Origin: CAZBBB01 sp964490005 | Lineage (GTDB): Bacteria > Planctomycetota > B15-G4 | Direction: 5' to 3' | DNA: 64,000 nt | NCBI GenBank assembly: GCA_964490005.1 | Contig: CAZBBB010000007.1 | Span: forward strand, 1 to 64,000 | Shown: piece after piece, positions 25,251 through 35,144 of the stretch | Position numbering within the stretch: the stretch's first letter is position 1 | How the letters are laid out: each line of letters starts with the position of its first letter | Made by a program: the position numbers and the translations under genes | The notes under the pieces: generated by a model | Told to the model about the DNA's origin: nothing | What the model saw: only the letters and a program-made list of their open reading frames with translations | Database searches by the model: none

Positions 25251-25859
25251 ATGAGGCGGGTCTCGCGCATCGCCGTGCTGTCGTGGCTGGTGCTCGCCGG
25301 AGCGGCGAGCGCGGCGGCGCAGTCGGCGGCGGGCCCGCCGGGCCACGGCGGCGGACCGTACACGACCTCCGGCTCGGGCGGCGGCGAACTGCCCAAGGCC
25401 ATGCCCAAGACCCCGCCGGGGACGCCCGGCGGCCCGGTCGTCAGCGCACCGCACCCGCCCGGCACGGGCGGGATGCCGCCCAAGGTGAAGGTGTCGGGCG
25501 GCGTGTCGACGTCGCCTGGCGGCGGGCACGGTTCGGGCGGCGGCGGCGGTACAGGCGGCGGCGGCGGTGGCTCGGGCGGCGGTACCGGCGGCGGCGATCC
25601 CCCCGACGACGGCAGCGGCGGCAGCCTGGCCGCCGGGGCGCCGCCGTCGACGCGCGTTGTGCCTCGGGCCGCACCCGATGATGGCGACTCGGTGTCGTCG
25701 AGCGCGTTGCGCCTGTTCGTCGTCGCCGACGCACGGGGCGTCCTGCGCGGCTGGCTGCTGCGGATCGACGCGCGCGGCGCGGTGCGCGCCTCGCTCGAGA
25801 TCGACGGCGAGACGCTGCACGCGCTGCTCGGCGTGCGCCGGGGCCCGCCGCACCCGTAG
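25251..25859 (+). CDS. Gly-rich exported protein
   Basis: 202 residues with a clear signal peptide (RRVSRIAVLSWLVLAGAASA, cleavage near AAA-Q). The mature part is low-complexity Gly/Ser/Pro with repeated GGG runs (residues about 25-130). It then has a compact C-terminal segment (LRLFVVADARGVLRGWLLRI) that looks folded. The start ATG at 25251 is three bases after the previous stop and has GGAGG upstream. It is the last gene of the sigma-factor trio and may be its output or sensor. No family recognised. Confidence 0.7.
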   Translation: MRRVSRIAVLSWLVLAGAASAAAQSAAGPPGHGGGPYTTSGSGGGELPKAMPKTPPGTPGGPVVSAPHPPGTGGMPPKVKVSGGVSTSPGGGHGSGGGGGTGGGGGGSGGGTGGGDPPDDGSGGSLAAGAPPSTRVVPRAAPDDGDSVSSSALRLFVVADARGVLRGWLLRIDARGAVRASLEIDGETLHALLGVRRGPPHP

Positions 25860-25918
25860 CATGGTGCGCGGACGCGTGCGCCCCGCGGCGCGCGCGCCGG
25901 CCTTCCGGAGCCCCGCCC

Positions 25919-28900
25919 ATGAATCCCGCCACGACGTCCTCCGCGTCCCCGCCCAAGCGCCGTCGCTGGCCGCTCGTCGTCGGCGGCACGCTCGCGCTGC
26001 TCGTGGTGCTCGTGATCGTGGCGCCGCTGATCGCGGCGCCGATCGTGCGCGGTCTCATCGAGGAGCAGGGGAGCGCGAACATCCACGGCACGGTGGCGCT
26101 CGCCGACCTCTCGCTCTCGCTGGGCGGCTCGGCCAGCGCGCGCGGCCTGGAGGTCGTCGACGACCGCGGCGAGCGCGTGGCGACGATCGGCCTGATCGAC
26201 GTGCAGGCGGAAGTGCTGCCCGCGCTCTCGGGGCGCTACCGCGCCGATGTGATCGTCGAAGACCTCGAACTGCACGTGCGGCGCGACGCGGACGGCACGC
26301 TCAACCTCGCGCGGTTGGCGAAGCCCGCCGCCGCGGGGGACGCGGCCAGCCCGGGCAGCAGGGCGGGCGCCGGCGGGGCCTCGACGATTCCGGACGTGAC
26401 GGCCAGCCTCAAGCTGCAGCGCGGCACCGTCATCGTGCATGGCACGGCCGGCCGCACCGAACTGCGCGACCTCACGCTGCAGGCCCACGTCGTGGCCCTC
26501 GACCAACCGGCCCCCTTCGACCTGAGCGCGCGCGTCGTCGGCCCCTCCGGCGAGGGCGGCACGCTGCGGGTCAGCGGCAGCGCGACGGCGGCGGGCAACG
26601 GCCGGCTCGACGGCAGCGGGCTGTCGGCGGTCGTCGAGTACGCGCTCGACTCGCTGCTGCTCGAGGCGCTCGCTCCGGCGGTCTCGGCCTTCGCGCCCGT
26701 CGACGCGTTGGGCGGCGGGCTGCAGGCGAGCGGCTCCTGGGCCTGGAACGGCGGGCTCGCGCTCACCGGCCAGACCGAGTGGGCGCTGTCGAACGTGCGG
26801 GTCGTGGCCGCGGCGCTGGGCGAGGAGGCGGTGGCGATCCCCTCGATGCGGCTGTCGGCGCGCGCCGAACTCGACGCGCAGGGTGACGGCCGGCAGGGGG
26901 TGCAGATCGACGCCGGCTCGCTGCTCACGCTGCGCTACGAGGGCACGGTGCGCGGCGCGACGGGCGCCGCGCCGGCGCTCGCGGGCACCGTTCAGGCCAG
27001 CGGCCAGCTCGCCGAAGTGCTGGCGCTGGCGGGCGAGCATCTCTCATTGAAGGCCGGCGTGCAGCCTTCGGGTGCGTTCACGGCGGGTGCCGAGTTCGAC
27101 CTGCAATTCTCGGAGACGGGCCTGCCGGGCGGGCGCCTGTCCGCCAACGTGGGGCTGGCCGAACTGGCGGCGCGCGACGCCGAGGGTCGGCCGATCGACC
27201 TCGGCGAACTCACGTCGGTCGACGTCGCGGTCGCGGCCACGGCCGATCCGTCCGCGGGGCGCATGGAGTTGACCTCTCTGCAGCTCACGGCCGGGCCCGT
27301 CGTGGCGCGGGCCCAGGGCCGGATCAGCGGCTGGATCCCCGACGGCGATCCGGCCCGCCTCGAGGTCTCCGACGGCGAACTCTTCGCGAGCGCGGACCTC
27401 GATCGGCTGCAGACGCTGCTCGCGCCGCTGCTGGCGTCCGGCGTGCCGGCGCTGGGAGGCCGCGTCGAGATCGAGTCGACGCTCGGCATGCGCGAGGGGC
27501 GCCTGGCGGCGCTGAGCAACGTGCGCGTCGAGCGGCTGCTCGCGCGCGGCGTGCCCGCGGGCGACGGCCTCGCCGACCTCGGGCCGCTCGACCTGACGCT
27601 GCTGCAGGAGGCCGATTTCGACCCGGCGCCGGGCGGCGAGGCGCGGCTGCATCGCCTGCAACTGCGCTCGGCCGCGCTCGACGTCGACGCCTCCGGCGCC
27701 GTGAAGGACCCGCTCGATGCGGCGCGTCGCGCCGGGCGCATCACGCAGTCGGTGCGCGTGCGGCCGGCGCTGGCCGCGCAGCAGTTCGGCGCCTTCCTGG
27801 CGGGTTTCGTGCCTGCCGGTGAGGCGCTGACGATCGACCAGACGCTCGACATCGACGGGGCGCAGCTCAGCGTCGCCGCGCGCGTGACGGCGCCGCAGCT
27901 CGCGGTGCATGGCGGCGCGCTCGGCGAAGAGGGCGCGCGCGTCGCGGACCTCGACGTCGAACTCGCGGCGGCGGCCGGGATGGAGACGCTCGCCGTCGAC
28001 GTGCGCTCGTTCCGCGCCGCGTTCAGTGCGTTGAGCGCGATGGGCAGCGAGCTGCCTGCCGTGGCTGCCACGCTGCAGGCGCGCTGGGATCCGGCCGCCG
28101 GGCTGCTCGAGGTCCCGTCCTTGCGACTCGACTCGCCGCTGCTCGCAGGCGGAGGCAGCGTGCGCGTGGGCGGTCTGCCCGACGCGCCGGCCGCGTCGGC
28201 CGATCTGGTCTTCGAAGGCCAGACCGAGCCGCTCCGGGCCTTCGTCGCCGGCTTCCTGCCGGCGCTCGCGCCGGCACGCGGCGAAGGTTCCTGGCGCGTG
28301 GCGCTTTCGGCCGCCAACGAGGGCCAGCGCACGCGCGTGCAGCCGGAGTTCCGCACGACGGGCCTGTCGCTCACCGGGCTCGTCGTGGACGGCCGCGAGT
28401 TGCCCCTGCGGGACGCCGACCTGGCGCTCACGGGCGACATCGACTTCGACGCGTCGGGCGGCGGGCGCGCGCTCATCGAAGCGCTGCGGTTCGTCGGCCC
28501 CGGAGTCGAACTGGACGTCAAGGGCAGCGCCGCCGGCCTGCTGGCGCTCACGCCCGGGGCGCTGCTGCCGCCCGAACTCGAGAGCGAACTCCAGGTGCAG
28601 CTGCAGGCGCAGCCCGGCCTGCTCGCCGAGCGCCTGTCGGCCTTCCTCGGCGGCCTCGGCCTGCAGGGCGAGGCGCTGGCCGCCGGCGTCGATCTCGCGA
28701 CCCGCGACGGACGCGCGCAGGTCAAGGCGCAGCTCTCCGGCCCGCGTCTGCGCATCGACCTGCCGCCCGACGAGGCGAGCGGCAAGGGGCCGGCCACGAT
28801 CGAGCAGCGCGACCTGGCGCTGAACGTCGACGCGGAGGCGGACCTGCGCGCGGGCTCGGACCTGCTCACGATCCGCGCGGCGGAGTTCCGTTCCGCGACG

Positions 28901-30568
28901 GCGCAGGCCTCGGTGGTCGGCGAGGTGCGCAGCTTCCTGCAGCCGGCGGCGCTCTCGAGCGACCTGACCCTGCGCGTCGACGCGACGCTGCAGCGGCTGC
29001 TCGCCGACCTGGGCGCGGTGCTGCCGCTGGCCGGCTGGCAGGGGAGCGGCGCGCTCGCGCTGGAAGGCGCGGTGCGCGGCACCGCCGGGCGCGTCGGCGT
29101 GCGGGCGCGCGCGAGCATCGCCGACCTCGACCTCAAGCTGCCGGCCTCGACGCCCGGCGGCGCGCCGGTGGCGATCGCCGATCGCGACGTCGCGCTCGAC
29201 ATCGATGCCGACGTGACGCTGCCCGCCGTCGACCTCGACTTGCGGGAGGCGACGGTACGTTCGAGCTTCCTGCGCGGCACGCTGAGCGGCCAGGCCCGCG
29301 CGCTGGCGCGCGCCGGCGCCGGGCCCGACGCCGCGGGCGCCGTCGCGACGCTCGCCCCGTTGAAGGGCGAGCTGTACTACGTGCCCGACAAGCTCGGCGC
29401 GCTGCTCGCACCCTTCGTGCCCGTCAAGCTCTCGGGCGCCGACGAGCGCCCGCTGAGCTTCCGCTTCGACGGGCCGCTCTCGTCCTTCGATCCGGTCGCG
29501 CTGCTGGGCGGGCTGCAAGGCGAGGCGACGGTGGGGCTGGGCCGGCTCGAACTGGCGGGCTTCACCGCGGGCGGGGCGCTGAGCACGCGCCTCGCCGAGG
29601 GCCGGGCCGATGTCGACGGCACGCTGCAGCTGCTCGGCGGCGCGGTCACGGTGCAGGCCCGGCTCGATGCGCGCCCGGCGGGCGCCGGTCCCGTCTCGCG
29701 TCTGCAGGTCACGGCCAAGGACGTGGGCGCCGACGGCAGCCTGGGCCCGCTGCTGGCGATGGTGCACCCGCTGCTCGCGGGCGCCAAGGATGCCGACGTC
29801 GGCAGCTACGGCGCGCGCCTGTCCACGACGCTCGACTTCAGCTGGGCCGGGGCGCTGCCCCTCGACGGCGCGCTGCCGACCGACTTCAAGGCGCTCTCCG
29901 GCACCGGCCTGGTCGACCTCAGCCAGCTGAAGCTCTCGGCTTCGCCGCTGCTGGGCCAGATGCTCAGTCAGCTCGATCAGGGCTCGACGAAGGAGTTCGC
30001 GCTGCAGCCGCTGGAGTTCGCGGTCAAGGACGGGCGCGTCGGCTACACGAAACCTTGGGTCTGGTCGATCTCGAAGGTGCCGACCAGCTTCACGGGATCG
30101 GTTGGCCTCGACGGCAGCCTCGACCTGACGTGGAACGTGCCGGTCACGGACAAGCTGCGCGAGAAGCACAAGTTCCTCGCCAAGCTGGGCGCCGAGTCGC
30201 TGGCGATCCCGATCCGCGGATCGGCCGCCGCGCCCGACCTGCAGTGGGGCGCGACGCTCGAGAATCTCGCCAAGCAGGCCCTCGAGAAGGAGCTCAAGGA
30301 CAAGGTCGACGAGAAACTCGGCGGAGTGCTCGGCGGACTGGGCGGACTGGGCGGACTGGGCGGCGCGAAGGACGATGCGCCCCCGCCTCCCGGCGGGGCG
30401 AACGTGACGCCTGAGGCGCTGCTCGCCCAGGCCGACGCGTTGTGGGCGCAGGGCAACAAGGCCGACGCGATGCCGCTCTATCAGCGCCTGAAGGACGACT
30501 TCAAGCTGACGATGGTGTTCATCCTCAACAAGAAGAAGATCGAGAAGCGCGCCAAGGGCGAGGACTGA
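25919..30568 (+). CDS. AsmA/TamB-like membrane-anchored giant protein
   Basis: 1549 residues. Residues about 20-42 are a single membrane helix after a basic KRRR. The next part (NIHGTVALADLSLSLGG, SARGLEVVDD) matches AsmA-family N-domains. The long middle is repetitive beta-strand sequence of the AsmA/DUF748 kind, consistent with an elongated lipid-transporting groove spanning the periplasm. The C-terminus departs from the family: Gly-rich repeats (about 1472-1485), Pro-rich linker and a short helical hairpin. GGAG lies 9 nt before the ATG. It stands alone, 60 bp after the Gly-rich gene. Bridge-like lipid transport is inference from the family. Confidence 0.8.
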   Translation: MNPATTSSASPPKRRRWPLVVGGTLALLVVLVIVAPLIAAPIVRGLIEEQGSANIHGTVALADLSLSLGGSASARGLEVVDDRGERVATIGLIDVQAEVLPALSGRYRADVIVEDLELHVRRDADGTLNLARLAKPAAAGDAASPGSRAGAGGASTIPDVTASLKLQRGTVIVHGTAGRTELRDLTLQAHVVALDQPAPFDLSARVVGPSGEGGTLRVSGSATAAGNGRLDGSGLSAVVEYALDSLLLEALAPAVSAFAPVDALGGGLQASGSWAWNGGLALTGQTEWALSNVRVVAAALGEEAVAIPSMRLSARAELDAQGDGRQGVQIDAGSLLTLRYEGTVRGATGAAPALAGTVQASGQLAEVLALAGEHLSLKAGVQPSGAFTAGAEFDLQFSETGLPGGRLSANVGLAELAARDAEGRPIDLGELTSVDVAVAATADPSAGRMELTSLQLTAGPVVARAQGRISGWIPDGDPARLEVSDGELFASADLDRLQTLLAPLLASGVPALGGRVEIESTLGMREGRLAALSNVRVERLLARGVPAGDGLADLGPLDLTLLQEADFDPAPGGEARLHRLQLRSAALDVDASGAVKDPLDAARRAGRITQSVRVRPALAAQQFGAFLAGFVPAGEALTIDQTLDIDGAQLSVAARVTAPQLAVHGGALGEEGARVADLDVELAAAAGMETLAVDVRSFRAAFSALSAMGSELPAVAATLQARWDPAAGLLEVPSLRLDSPLLAGGGSVRVGGLPDAPAASADLVFEGQTEPLRAFVAGFLPALAPARGEGSWRVALSAANEGQRTRVQPEFRTTGLSLTGLVVDGRELPLRDADLALTGDIDFDASGGGRALIEALRFVGPGVELDVKGSAAGLLALTPGALLPPELESELQVQLQAQPGLLAERLSAFLGGLGLQGEALAAGVDLATRDGRAQVKAQLSGPRLRIDLPPDEASGKGPATIEQRDLALNVDAEADLRAGSDLLTIRAAEFRSATAQASVVGEVRSFLQPAALSSDLTLRVDATLQRLLADLGAVLPLAGWQGSGALALEGAVRGTAGRVGVRARASIADLDLKLPASTPGGAPVAIADRDVALDIDADVTLPAVDLDLREATVRSSFLRGTLSGQARALARAGAGPDAAGAVATLAPLKGELYYVPDKLGALLAPFVPVKLSGADERPLSFRFDGPLSSFDPVALLGGLQGEATVGLGRLELAGFTAGGALSTRLAEGRADVDGTLQLLGGAVTVQARLDARPAGAGPVSRLQVTAKDVGADGSLGPLLAMVHPLLAGAKDADVGSYGARLSTTLDFSWAGALPLDGALPTDFKALSGTGLVDLSQLKLSASPLLGQMLSQLDQGSTKEFALQPLEFAVKDGRVGYTKPWVWSISKVPTSFTGSVGLDGSLDLTWNVPVTDKLREKHKFLAKLGAESLAIPIRGSAAAPDLQWGATLENLAKQALEKELKDKVDEKLGGVLGGLGGLGGLGGAKDDAPPPPGGANVTPEALLAQADALWAQGNKADAMPLYQRLKDDFKLTMVFILNKKKIEKRAKGED
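30332..30358 (+). repeat. Tandem 9-bp repeat in the AsmA-like gene
   Basis: Three perfect copies of GGCGGACTG encode (GGL)n in the flexible linker near the C-terminus. Copy number may vary by slippage without breaking the frame. Confidence 0.8.
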
Positions 30569-30593
30569 ACCGGGGCGGGCGCGGGCCGCGGTC

Positions 30594-31847
30594 TCAGCCC
30601 GACGCGGCGCGCACGCCCGCCGAGAGCGCCTCGATCAGGCGCGGCACGGCCGCGACCGGCGTGCTGCACAGCGCCACGCGGACGGCGCCGGCCAGCGGCA
30701 CGACGAACACGCCCGACTCGCGCATGCGGGCCGCCGTGCGTTCGGCGTCGGGCGTGGCGACCGTGACGAAGAAACCGCCCTCGTAGCGGGGGTGGCGCAG
30801 CTTGGCCGCGGCCGCGCCCGCGTTGAAGGCCGCGACGCGCTCGTCGAGCAGGCGGCGCAGGCGGTCGCGCTCGGCGTCGGCGCGCCGCTTGAGGCTCGGG
30901 TCGGTCAGCAGGTCGGTGATCGCGAGCATGCCGTGGTGGTTGCAGTTCGACCAGGTGCCGCGGCAGGAGAAGGACAGGGCGTTGCCGATGCGCGCGCGCT
31001 CGTCGTCGTCCGGCGTGCAGGCCAGCAGGGCACCGACGCGCGCGCCGTACTGCGCGAAGGCCTTGCTGGCCGTCCAGGCGACGAGCAGCAGCACCTCGCC
31101 GAGCAGGGGCTGCACGTGCCGCAGCCAGCGCATCGGGTCGCCGCCGGCGAAGCGGGCGTAGGCGAAGTCGATGAGCAACGCGACGGGGCCGGCCGCCGCC
31201 GCGGCGCGCAGGCTGGCCGCCACGCCCTCCCAGTCGGCGTCGTCGAGCGAGTAGCCGGTCGGGTTGTGGCAGGGCGTGTTCAGGATGAGCAGGGCGCGGC
31301 CCTGCTTCTGCATCTGCCCCTTGAGCGTGCGGTCGAGCGCGGCGCCGTCGAAGCGTCCGACCGCGTCGAACATGGTGAAGGTCTCGACGCGCCGCCGCGT
31401 GTGGGTCGCGAGCGTGCCGTACGGACCCCAGTAGAAGTGGCTCGTGAGCAGCGCCTCGCCGGGCTGCAGGAAGTTCACGATCGCGTGGTGCAGCGCGCCC
31501 GTGCCGCCGGGCGTGGCGGCCGCGACGCAGTGCGCCGCGAGCGGACCGTCCCCGAAGAGGTCGCGCGCGACGGCCGCGAGGAACGCGGGCTGGCCGGCGA
31601 TGGGGGCATAGGCGGCGGCCTTCTCCGGCGGCACGCGGCCCAGCGCCTCGAAGACGGAGGGCATGATCGCCAGCCGCCCGTCGTCCTCCATGAGGGCGCC
31701 CAGGGTGGCGTTGAGGACGGACTCCCCCGCCCGGGCGCGACGGACGGCCTCGGCGTTCAGGGCGAAGATGGGGTCGTCGGCCGGGCGCTGGCTGCTGTCG
31801 GGGATGAGGTAGCCGGTGGTGCGATCAGACGAGGTGATGGGTGGCAA
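30594..31847 (-). CDS. PLP-dependent aminotransferase, class I/II
   Basis: 417 residues, fold type I. Motifs are ILNTPCHNPTGYS (substrate and PLP pocket), LLIDFAYARFAGG (PLP Asp/Tyr) and WTASKAFAQYGARVGAL (Schiff-base Lys). These are closest in pattern to aspartate/aromatic aminotransferases of the TyrB type. The extreme N-terminus is polar, so it is cytoplasmic. It is a lone gene convergent with the AsmA-like gene (25-bp gap). Exact amino-acid specificity cannot be read from the sequence. Confidence 0.85.
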   Translation of the reverse strand: MPPITSSDRTTGYLIPDSSQRPADDPIFALNAEAVRRARAGESVLNATLGALMEDDGRLAIMPSVFEALGRVPPEKAAAYAPIAGQPAFLAAVARDLFGDGPLAAHCVAAATPGGTGALHHAIVNFLQPGEALLTSHFYWGPYGTLATHTRRRVETFTMFDAVGRFDGAALDRTLKGQMQKQGRALLILNTPCHNPTGYSLDDADWEGVAASLRAAAAAGPVALLIDFAYARFAGGDPMRWLRHVQPLLGEVLLLVAWTASKAFAQYGARVGALLACTPDDDERARIGNALSFSCRGTWSNCNHHGMLAITDLLTDPSLKRRADAERDRLRRLLDERVAAFNAGAAAAKLRHPRYEGGFFVTVATPDAERTAARMRESGVFVVPLAGAVRVALCSTPVAAVPRLIEALSAGVRAASG

Positions 31848-32216
31848 TTTCGGGAGCTCGGCCGGGCGGAAGGCAGGGGAGGGCCCTGTTTATCACATGC
31901 GCCGAGGGCGGCGCGCGCGGCCCGAAATGCCATCGGCACGCCACTTTTTGCCAGAAACGTATTGAATTGGCGTCTCCCCGCCTCCTCCACCCGGGCCGGC
32001 GGTCGTCGCGACCGATCCTCTCAAGTGCGACGAATCGCCCGACCGATGTGGCCGTGCCTTTCCTGAGTTCGGGACCGGCGACTTGATCGACCCTCAGGAA
32101 TGCATGGGCTAAAGTAGATGGATTTCCTCTCCCTTCGGCAATTCGGCTCGTCGCTGTCGAAGTCTCGCGCCAGGCAACAGCCCACACCCCGATCTGCATT
32201 CACACAGGAGCAACGC
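31848..32216. other. Intergenic region between divergent genes
   Basis: 369 bp of relatively AT-richer sequence between the aminotransferase and FG-GAP starts. On the plus strand a TAAAGT near 32110 is a possible -10 for the FG-GAP gene, leaving a leader of about 100 nt. On the minus strand a TGATAAAC around 31890 could serve the aminotransferase. I see no strong hairpin, tRNA or small ORF. Confidence 0.4.
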
Positions 32217-33929
32217 ATGTCCTTCAACGTCCCCGGATCTCTCTGCGCCCGAACTGCCCTCGTGGCAGTCGCCCTCGGATCCGCCTTGGCCTTCCCGGTC
32301 ACGGCGCAGAACTCACCCGGCAAGGTCACTTCGGGAGCGAAGATCAGCTCGACCAGTGGTTCGGGCCCGGTCTCCGCGGACGGTGACCGCTTCGGCGAGG
32401 CGGTGGCCGCTCTCGGCGACCTCGACAACGACGGCGTCGAAGACATCGCCGTCGGCGCCTACTTCGCGGACGCCGGTGGCACCGACCGCGGCCAGGTCTA
32501 CGTGCTGTTCCTGAACTCCGACGGTTCGGTGAAGTCGTCGACCTCGATCGGTCACGGCACGGCGGGCATCAGCTTGGCCGACGGGGACTGGTTCGGCCGC
32601 TCGCTGGCGGGTCTCGACGACGTCGACGGTGACGGCGTCACCGACCTGGCGATCGGCGCGGTGAAGGACGACACGGGCGGCCCGGACCGCGGCGCCGTGT
32701 ACGTCTGCATGCTCAACACGAACGGCACCGTGAAGGGGACCGCGACGAAGATCACGTCGGCCTCGGTCGCGGGCATCGCCGACGGCGACTTCTTCGGCAA
32801 CGCCGTCTCCTCGATCGGCGACCTCGACACCGACGGCGTCTGCGACCTCGCGATCGGCGCCATCCGTGACGACACCGGCGGCAGCAACCGTGGCGCGGTC
32901 TACGTCTGCTTCCTGAACGCGGACGGCACGGTGGACTCCAGCGTCAAGCTCGCCGACGGCACGGGCGGCTTCAGCGGCGTGCTCGCGAACGGCGACGAGT
33001 TCGGCGAGTCGATCGCCGACCTCGGCGACGTCGACGACGACGGCGTGACGGACCTCGTCGTCGGTGCGCCCCGCTCGGACGTGGGCGGAGCCGATCGCGG
33101 TTCGGTCTTCGTCGTCTTCATGAACGCCAACGGCACCGCCAAGGGCCAGTTGAAGATCGCGGACGGCGCGGGCGGCTTCGCCGGCGGTCAGCTCGACGAC
33201 TCCGACTTCTTCGGCTGGTCGGTGGCGCGCCTCGGCGATCTCGACAACGACGACGTCCCGGACATGGCCGTGGGCGCCGTGCTCGACGACGATGGCGGCA
33301 CGAACCGCGGTGCGTTCTACGTGCTGTTCCTGACCGCGACGGGCACGGTGAAGTCTTCGGTCAAGGTGAGCGACACGACCGGCCTGCTCGCGGGCGGCGG
33401 GATCGCCGTCCTCGACAACGACGATTCCTTCGGCCGTTCGCTCGCGTGCCCCGGCGACATCAACGGTGACCTGATCAACGACCTGGTCATCGGCGCCTAC
33501 CTCGACGACGACGGCGGCCCCGATCGCGGCGCGGTGTGGGTCGGTTTCATGCACTCGAGCATCATCGAGGACCTCGGCAACGCCCTGCCCGGAACGAACG
33601 GGACCGCGTTGCTCGACGGCATCGGCTCGATGGTGCCCGGTGAGTCGTTCCGCCTGAACCTGACGAACGCCAAGGGCTCGGCTCCGCTGTTCATCTTCAT
33701 CGGGTTCTTCGCGATCAACGCGCCGTTCAAGGGCGGCACGCTGGTGCCGGATGCCGGTCTGACCTTCGCCTTCGCGACGTCGCCGAGCGGCACCTTCCCG
33801 ATCGGTCCGCTGCCGTGGCCGGCGGGAATCCCCACGGGCTTCCAGCTCTGGATCCAGGAGTGGTTCGCGGACGCGGGCGGGCCCAACGGTGCGGCCGCCA
33901 GCAACGCGATCCGGCTCAAGACGCCGTGA
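32217..33929 (+). CDS. Secreted FG-GAP repeat protein
   Basis: 570 residues. A signal peptide (LVAVALGSALAFPVTAQ) precedes six FG-GAP repeats of about 60 residues, each with an FG start and a calcium loop such as GDLDNDGVEDIAVGA, GDVDDDGVTDLVVGA or DINGDLINDLVIGA. These form an integrin-alpha-like beta-propeller. A distinct C-terminal module of about 130 residues (LRLNLTNAKGSAPLFIFIGF, ending SNAIRLKTP) follows. AGGAG lies 7 nt before the ATG. Codon use is less GC-extreme than the neighbours, which may reflect high expression. Surface adhesion or a structural role is inferred. Confidence 0.85.
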   Translation: MSFNVPGSLCARTALVAVALGSALAFPVTAQNSPGKVTSGAKISSTSGSGPVSADGDRFGEAVAALGDLDNDGVEDIAVGAYFADAGGTDRGQVYVLFLNSDGSVKSSTSIGHGTAGISLADGDWFGRSLAGLDDVDGDGVTDLAIGAVKDDTGGPDRGAVYVCMLNTNGTVKGTATKITSASVAGIADGDFFGNAVSSIGDLDTDGVCDLAIGAIRDDTGGSNRGAVYVCFLNADGTVDSSVKLADGTGGFSGVLANGDEFGESIADLGDVDDDGVTDLVVGAPRSDVGGADRGSVFVVFMNANGTAKGQLKIADGAGGFAGGQLDDSDFFGWSVARLGDLDNDDVPDMAVGAVLDDDGGTNRGAFYVLFLTATGTVKSSVKVSDTTGLLAGGGIAVLDNDDSFGRSLACPGDINGDLINDLVIGAYLDDDGGPDRGAVWVGFMHSSIIEDLGNALPGTNGTALLDGIGSMVPGESFRLNLTNAKGSAPLFIFIGFFAINAPFKGGTLVPDAGLTFAFATSPSGTFPIGPLPWPAGIPTGFQLWIQEWFADAGGPNGAAASNAIRLKTP

Positions 33930-33950
33930 GCTGAGCTGCGGACTCTCGGA

Positions 33951-34799
33951 TCAGGGACCCAGCGGGTCGGCGGCTCCGGTCGCCGGCCCGCTGGCGTTCA
34001 GGCCGACCGTCGGCGCGTCCGCGTGGTCCGTCCAGCGCGCTTCGAAGCGCCGCAACTCGTCGGGCGCGTAGAAGCGCCGCACCCACGGTGCCGCGTACGC
34101 GGCGCGGACGACGCGGGCGGGCAGGCGAACGTCCTGCAGGAAGCGCGCGTACAGCGCGCCCGCGACTCCATCCACGCCGCGGTGCACCGGCCGCCAATCG
34201 ATGCCGGCGAGACCGAGCAGCCGGCCGAGCGCCGCGGGCGCCACGCGATCGAGGTCCTCGAGGCGCAACAGGAGCAGTTCGGCCCGGGGTGATGCGTGCC
34301 GCGCATGCCCCTGGTCCCACGGGAAGTCGCGGGCGCAGACGTCGAGGCCGGTCAGCGGCCGCAGTTCCTCGTCGAACCAGCGCGTCGACTGCGCCAGCCA
34401 GAAGTCCAGTCGCTCCAGGAGCGCCGCCTGCAGCCGGGACGACACGTCGCCGGGGTGCGCACCCGGATCGATCAACTCGGGATGTCGTCGCGGCAGCGTG
34501 TGGAAGAAGGCCGAGACGGCGCGCGCCACGGGCTCGCGCACGGTCGTCACCACCGCGATGCGCGCGTCGATCGCCGCGATGGAGGCCGCCAGCCGGCGCA
34601 GCCGCTCTCCCTTGGCGGCGTACTTGTCCGTGCCGGGAAACTCGCGCTGCAGCGCGTCGTAGCGCTCGGCCGCCTGCGCCGAGAGGGCGTGCGCGTGATG
34701 CACGGGAACGCTGCCGGCGGCGCGCTTGAGCGCCTCGTGCAGCGTCTTGGAACCGCACTTGGGGAGTTGGAAGACGAGCAGGGCACCGAAGGCGCTCAT
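33951..34799 (-). CDS. Sulfotransferase-like / putative capsular polysaccharide synthesis protein
   Basis: 282 residues. The N-terminus LLVFQLPKCGSKTLHEAL is a P-loop-like 5'-phosphosulfate-binding motif in the style of PAPS sulfotransferases, and VVTTVREPVARAVSAFF matches their 3'-phosphate site. The overall pattern is closest to the branch annotated as putative capsular polysaccharide synthesis proteins. The ATG at 34799 begins directly at this motif. It lies just downstream of tRNA-Gly and at the edge of the glycan locus, suiting a role in modifying a surface polysaccharide. Confidence 0.65.
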   Translation of the reverse strand: MSAFGALLVFQLPKCGSKTLHEALKRAAGSVPVHHAHALSAQAAERYDALQREFPGTDKYAAKGERLRRLAASIAAIDARIAVVTTVREPVARAVSAFFHTLPRRHPELIDPGAHPGDVSSRLQAALLERLDFWLAQSTRWFDEELRPLTGLDVCARDFPWDQGHARHASPRAELLLLRLEDLDRVAPAALGRLLGLAGIDWRPVHRGVDGVAGALYARFLQDVRLPARVVRAAYAAPWVRRFYAPDELRRFEARWTDHADAPTVGLNASGPATGAADPLGP

Positions 34800-34890
34800 C
34801 GATGGCGGCACTCGACGCGGCCGCGCTCCGGGGGCACGGCGCCGGGGATGCGGCAGAGCCGCGACGGAGCGCGCGGGCGGCGCCGATCGG

Positions 34891-34966
34891 TGGAGCGGGT
34901 GACCGGGTTCGAACCGGCGACATTCAGCTTGGGAAGCTGACACTCTGCCAACTGAGTTACACCCGC
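34891..34966 (-). tRNA. tRNA-Gly (CCC)
   Basis: A 76-nt cloverleaf on the minus strand: acceptor GCGGGTG/CACCCGC, T discriminator and encoded CCA (34891-34893). The anticodon stem TCAGC/GCTGA encloses TTCCCAA, giving T33 and anticodon CCC, which reads GGG. The T-arm carries GGTTCGAACC. Confidence 0.95.
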
Positions 34967-35144
34967 GACCTCGGTCGCCCGGTACGGGACGACCTCCGGC
35001 CGAGAGGATATTCGCGACTCGCACGGGCTGGCAAGGGCCGTGCGTCGTCGCCCACGACGCTCGCGCGATCGCCGATTGACTCGCCGGGGCGCCGCGCCGG
35101 ACACTCGCGATTCCTTCCGACCACGGCCCGCAGCGGCGCCACGC

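Noticed and set aside
27044..30169. A 1041-codon open frame on the minus strand
   Set aside because: Antisense to the AsmA-like gene, with repetitive Arg/Gln/Ala composition and no motif.
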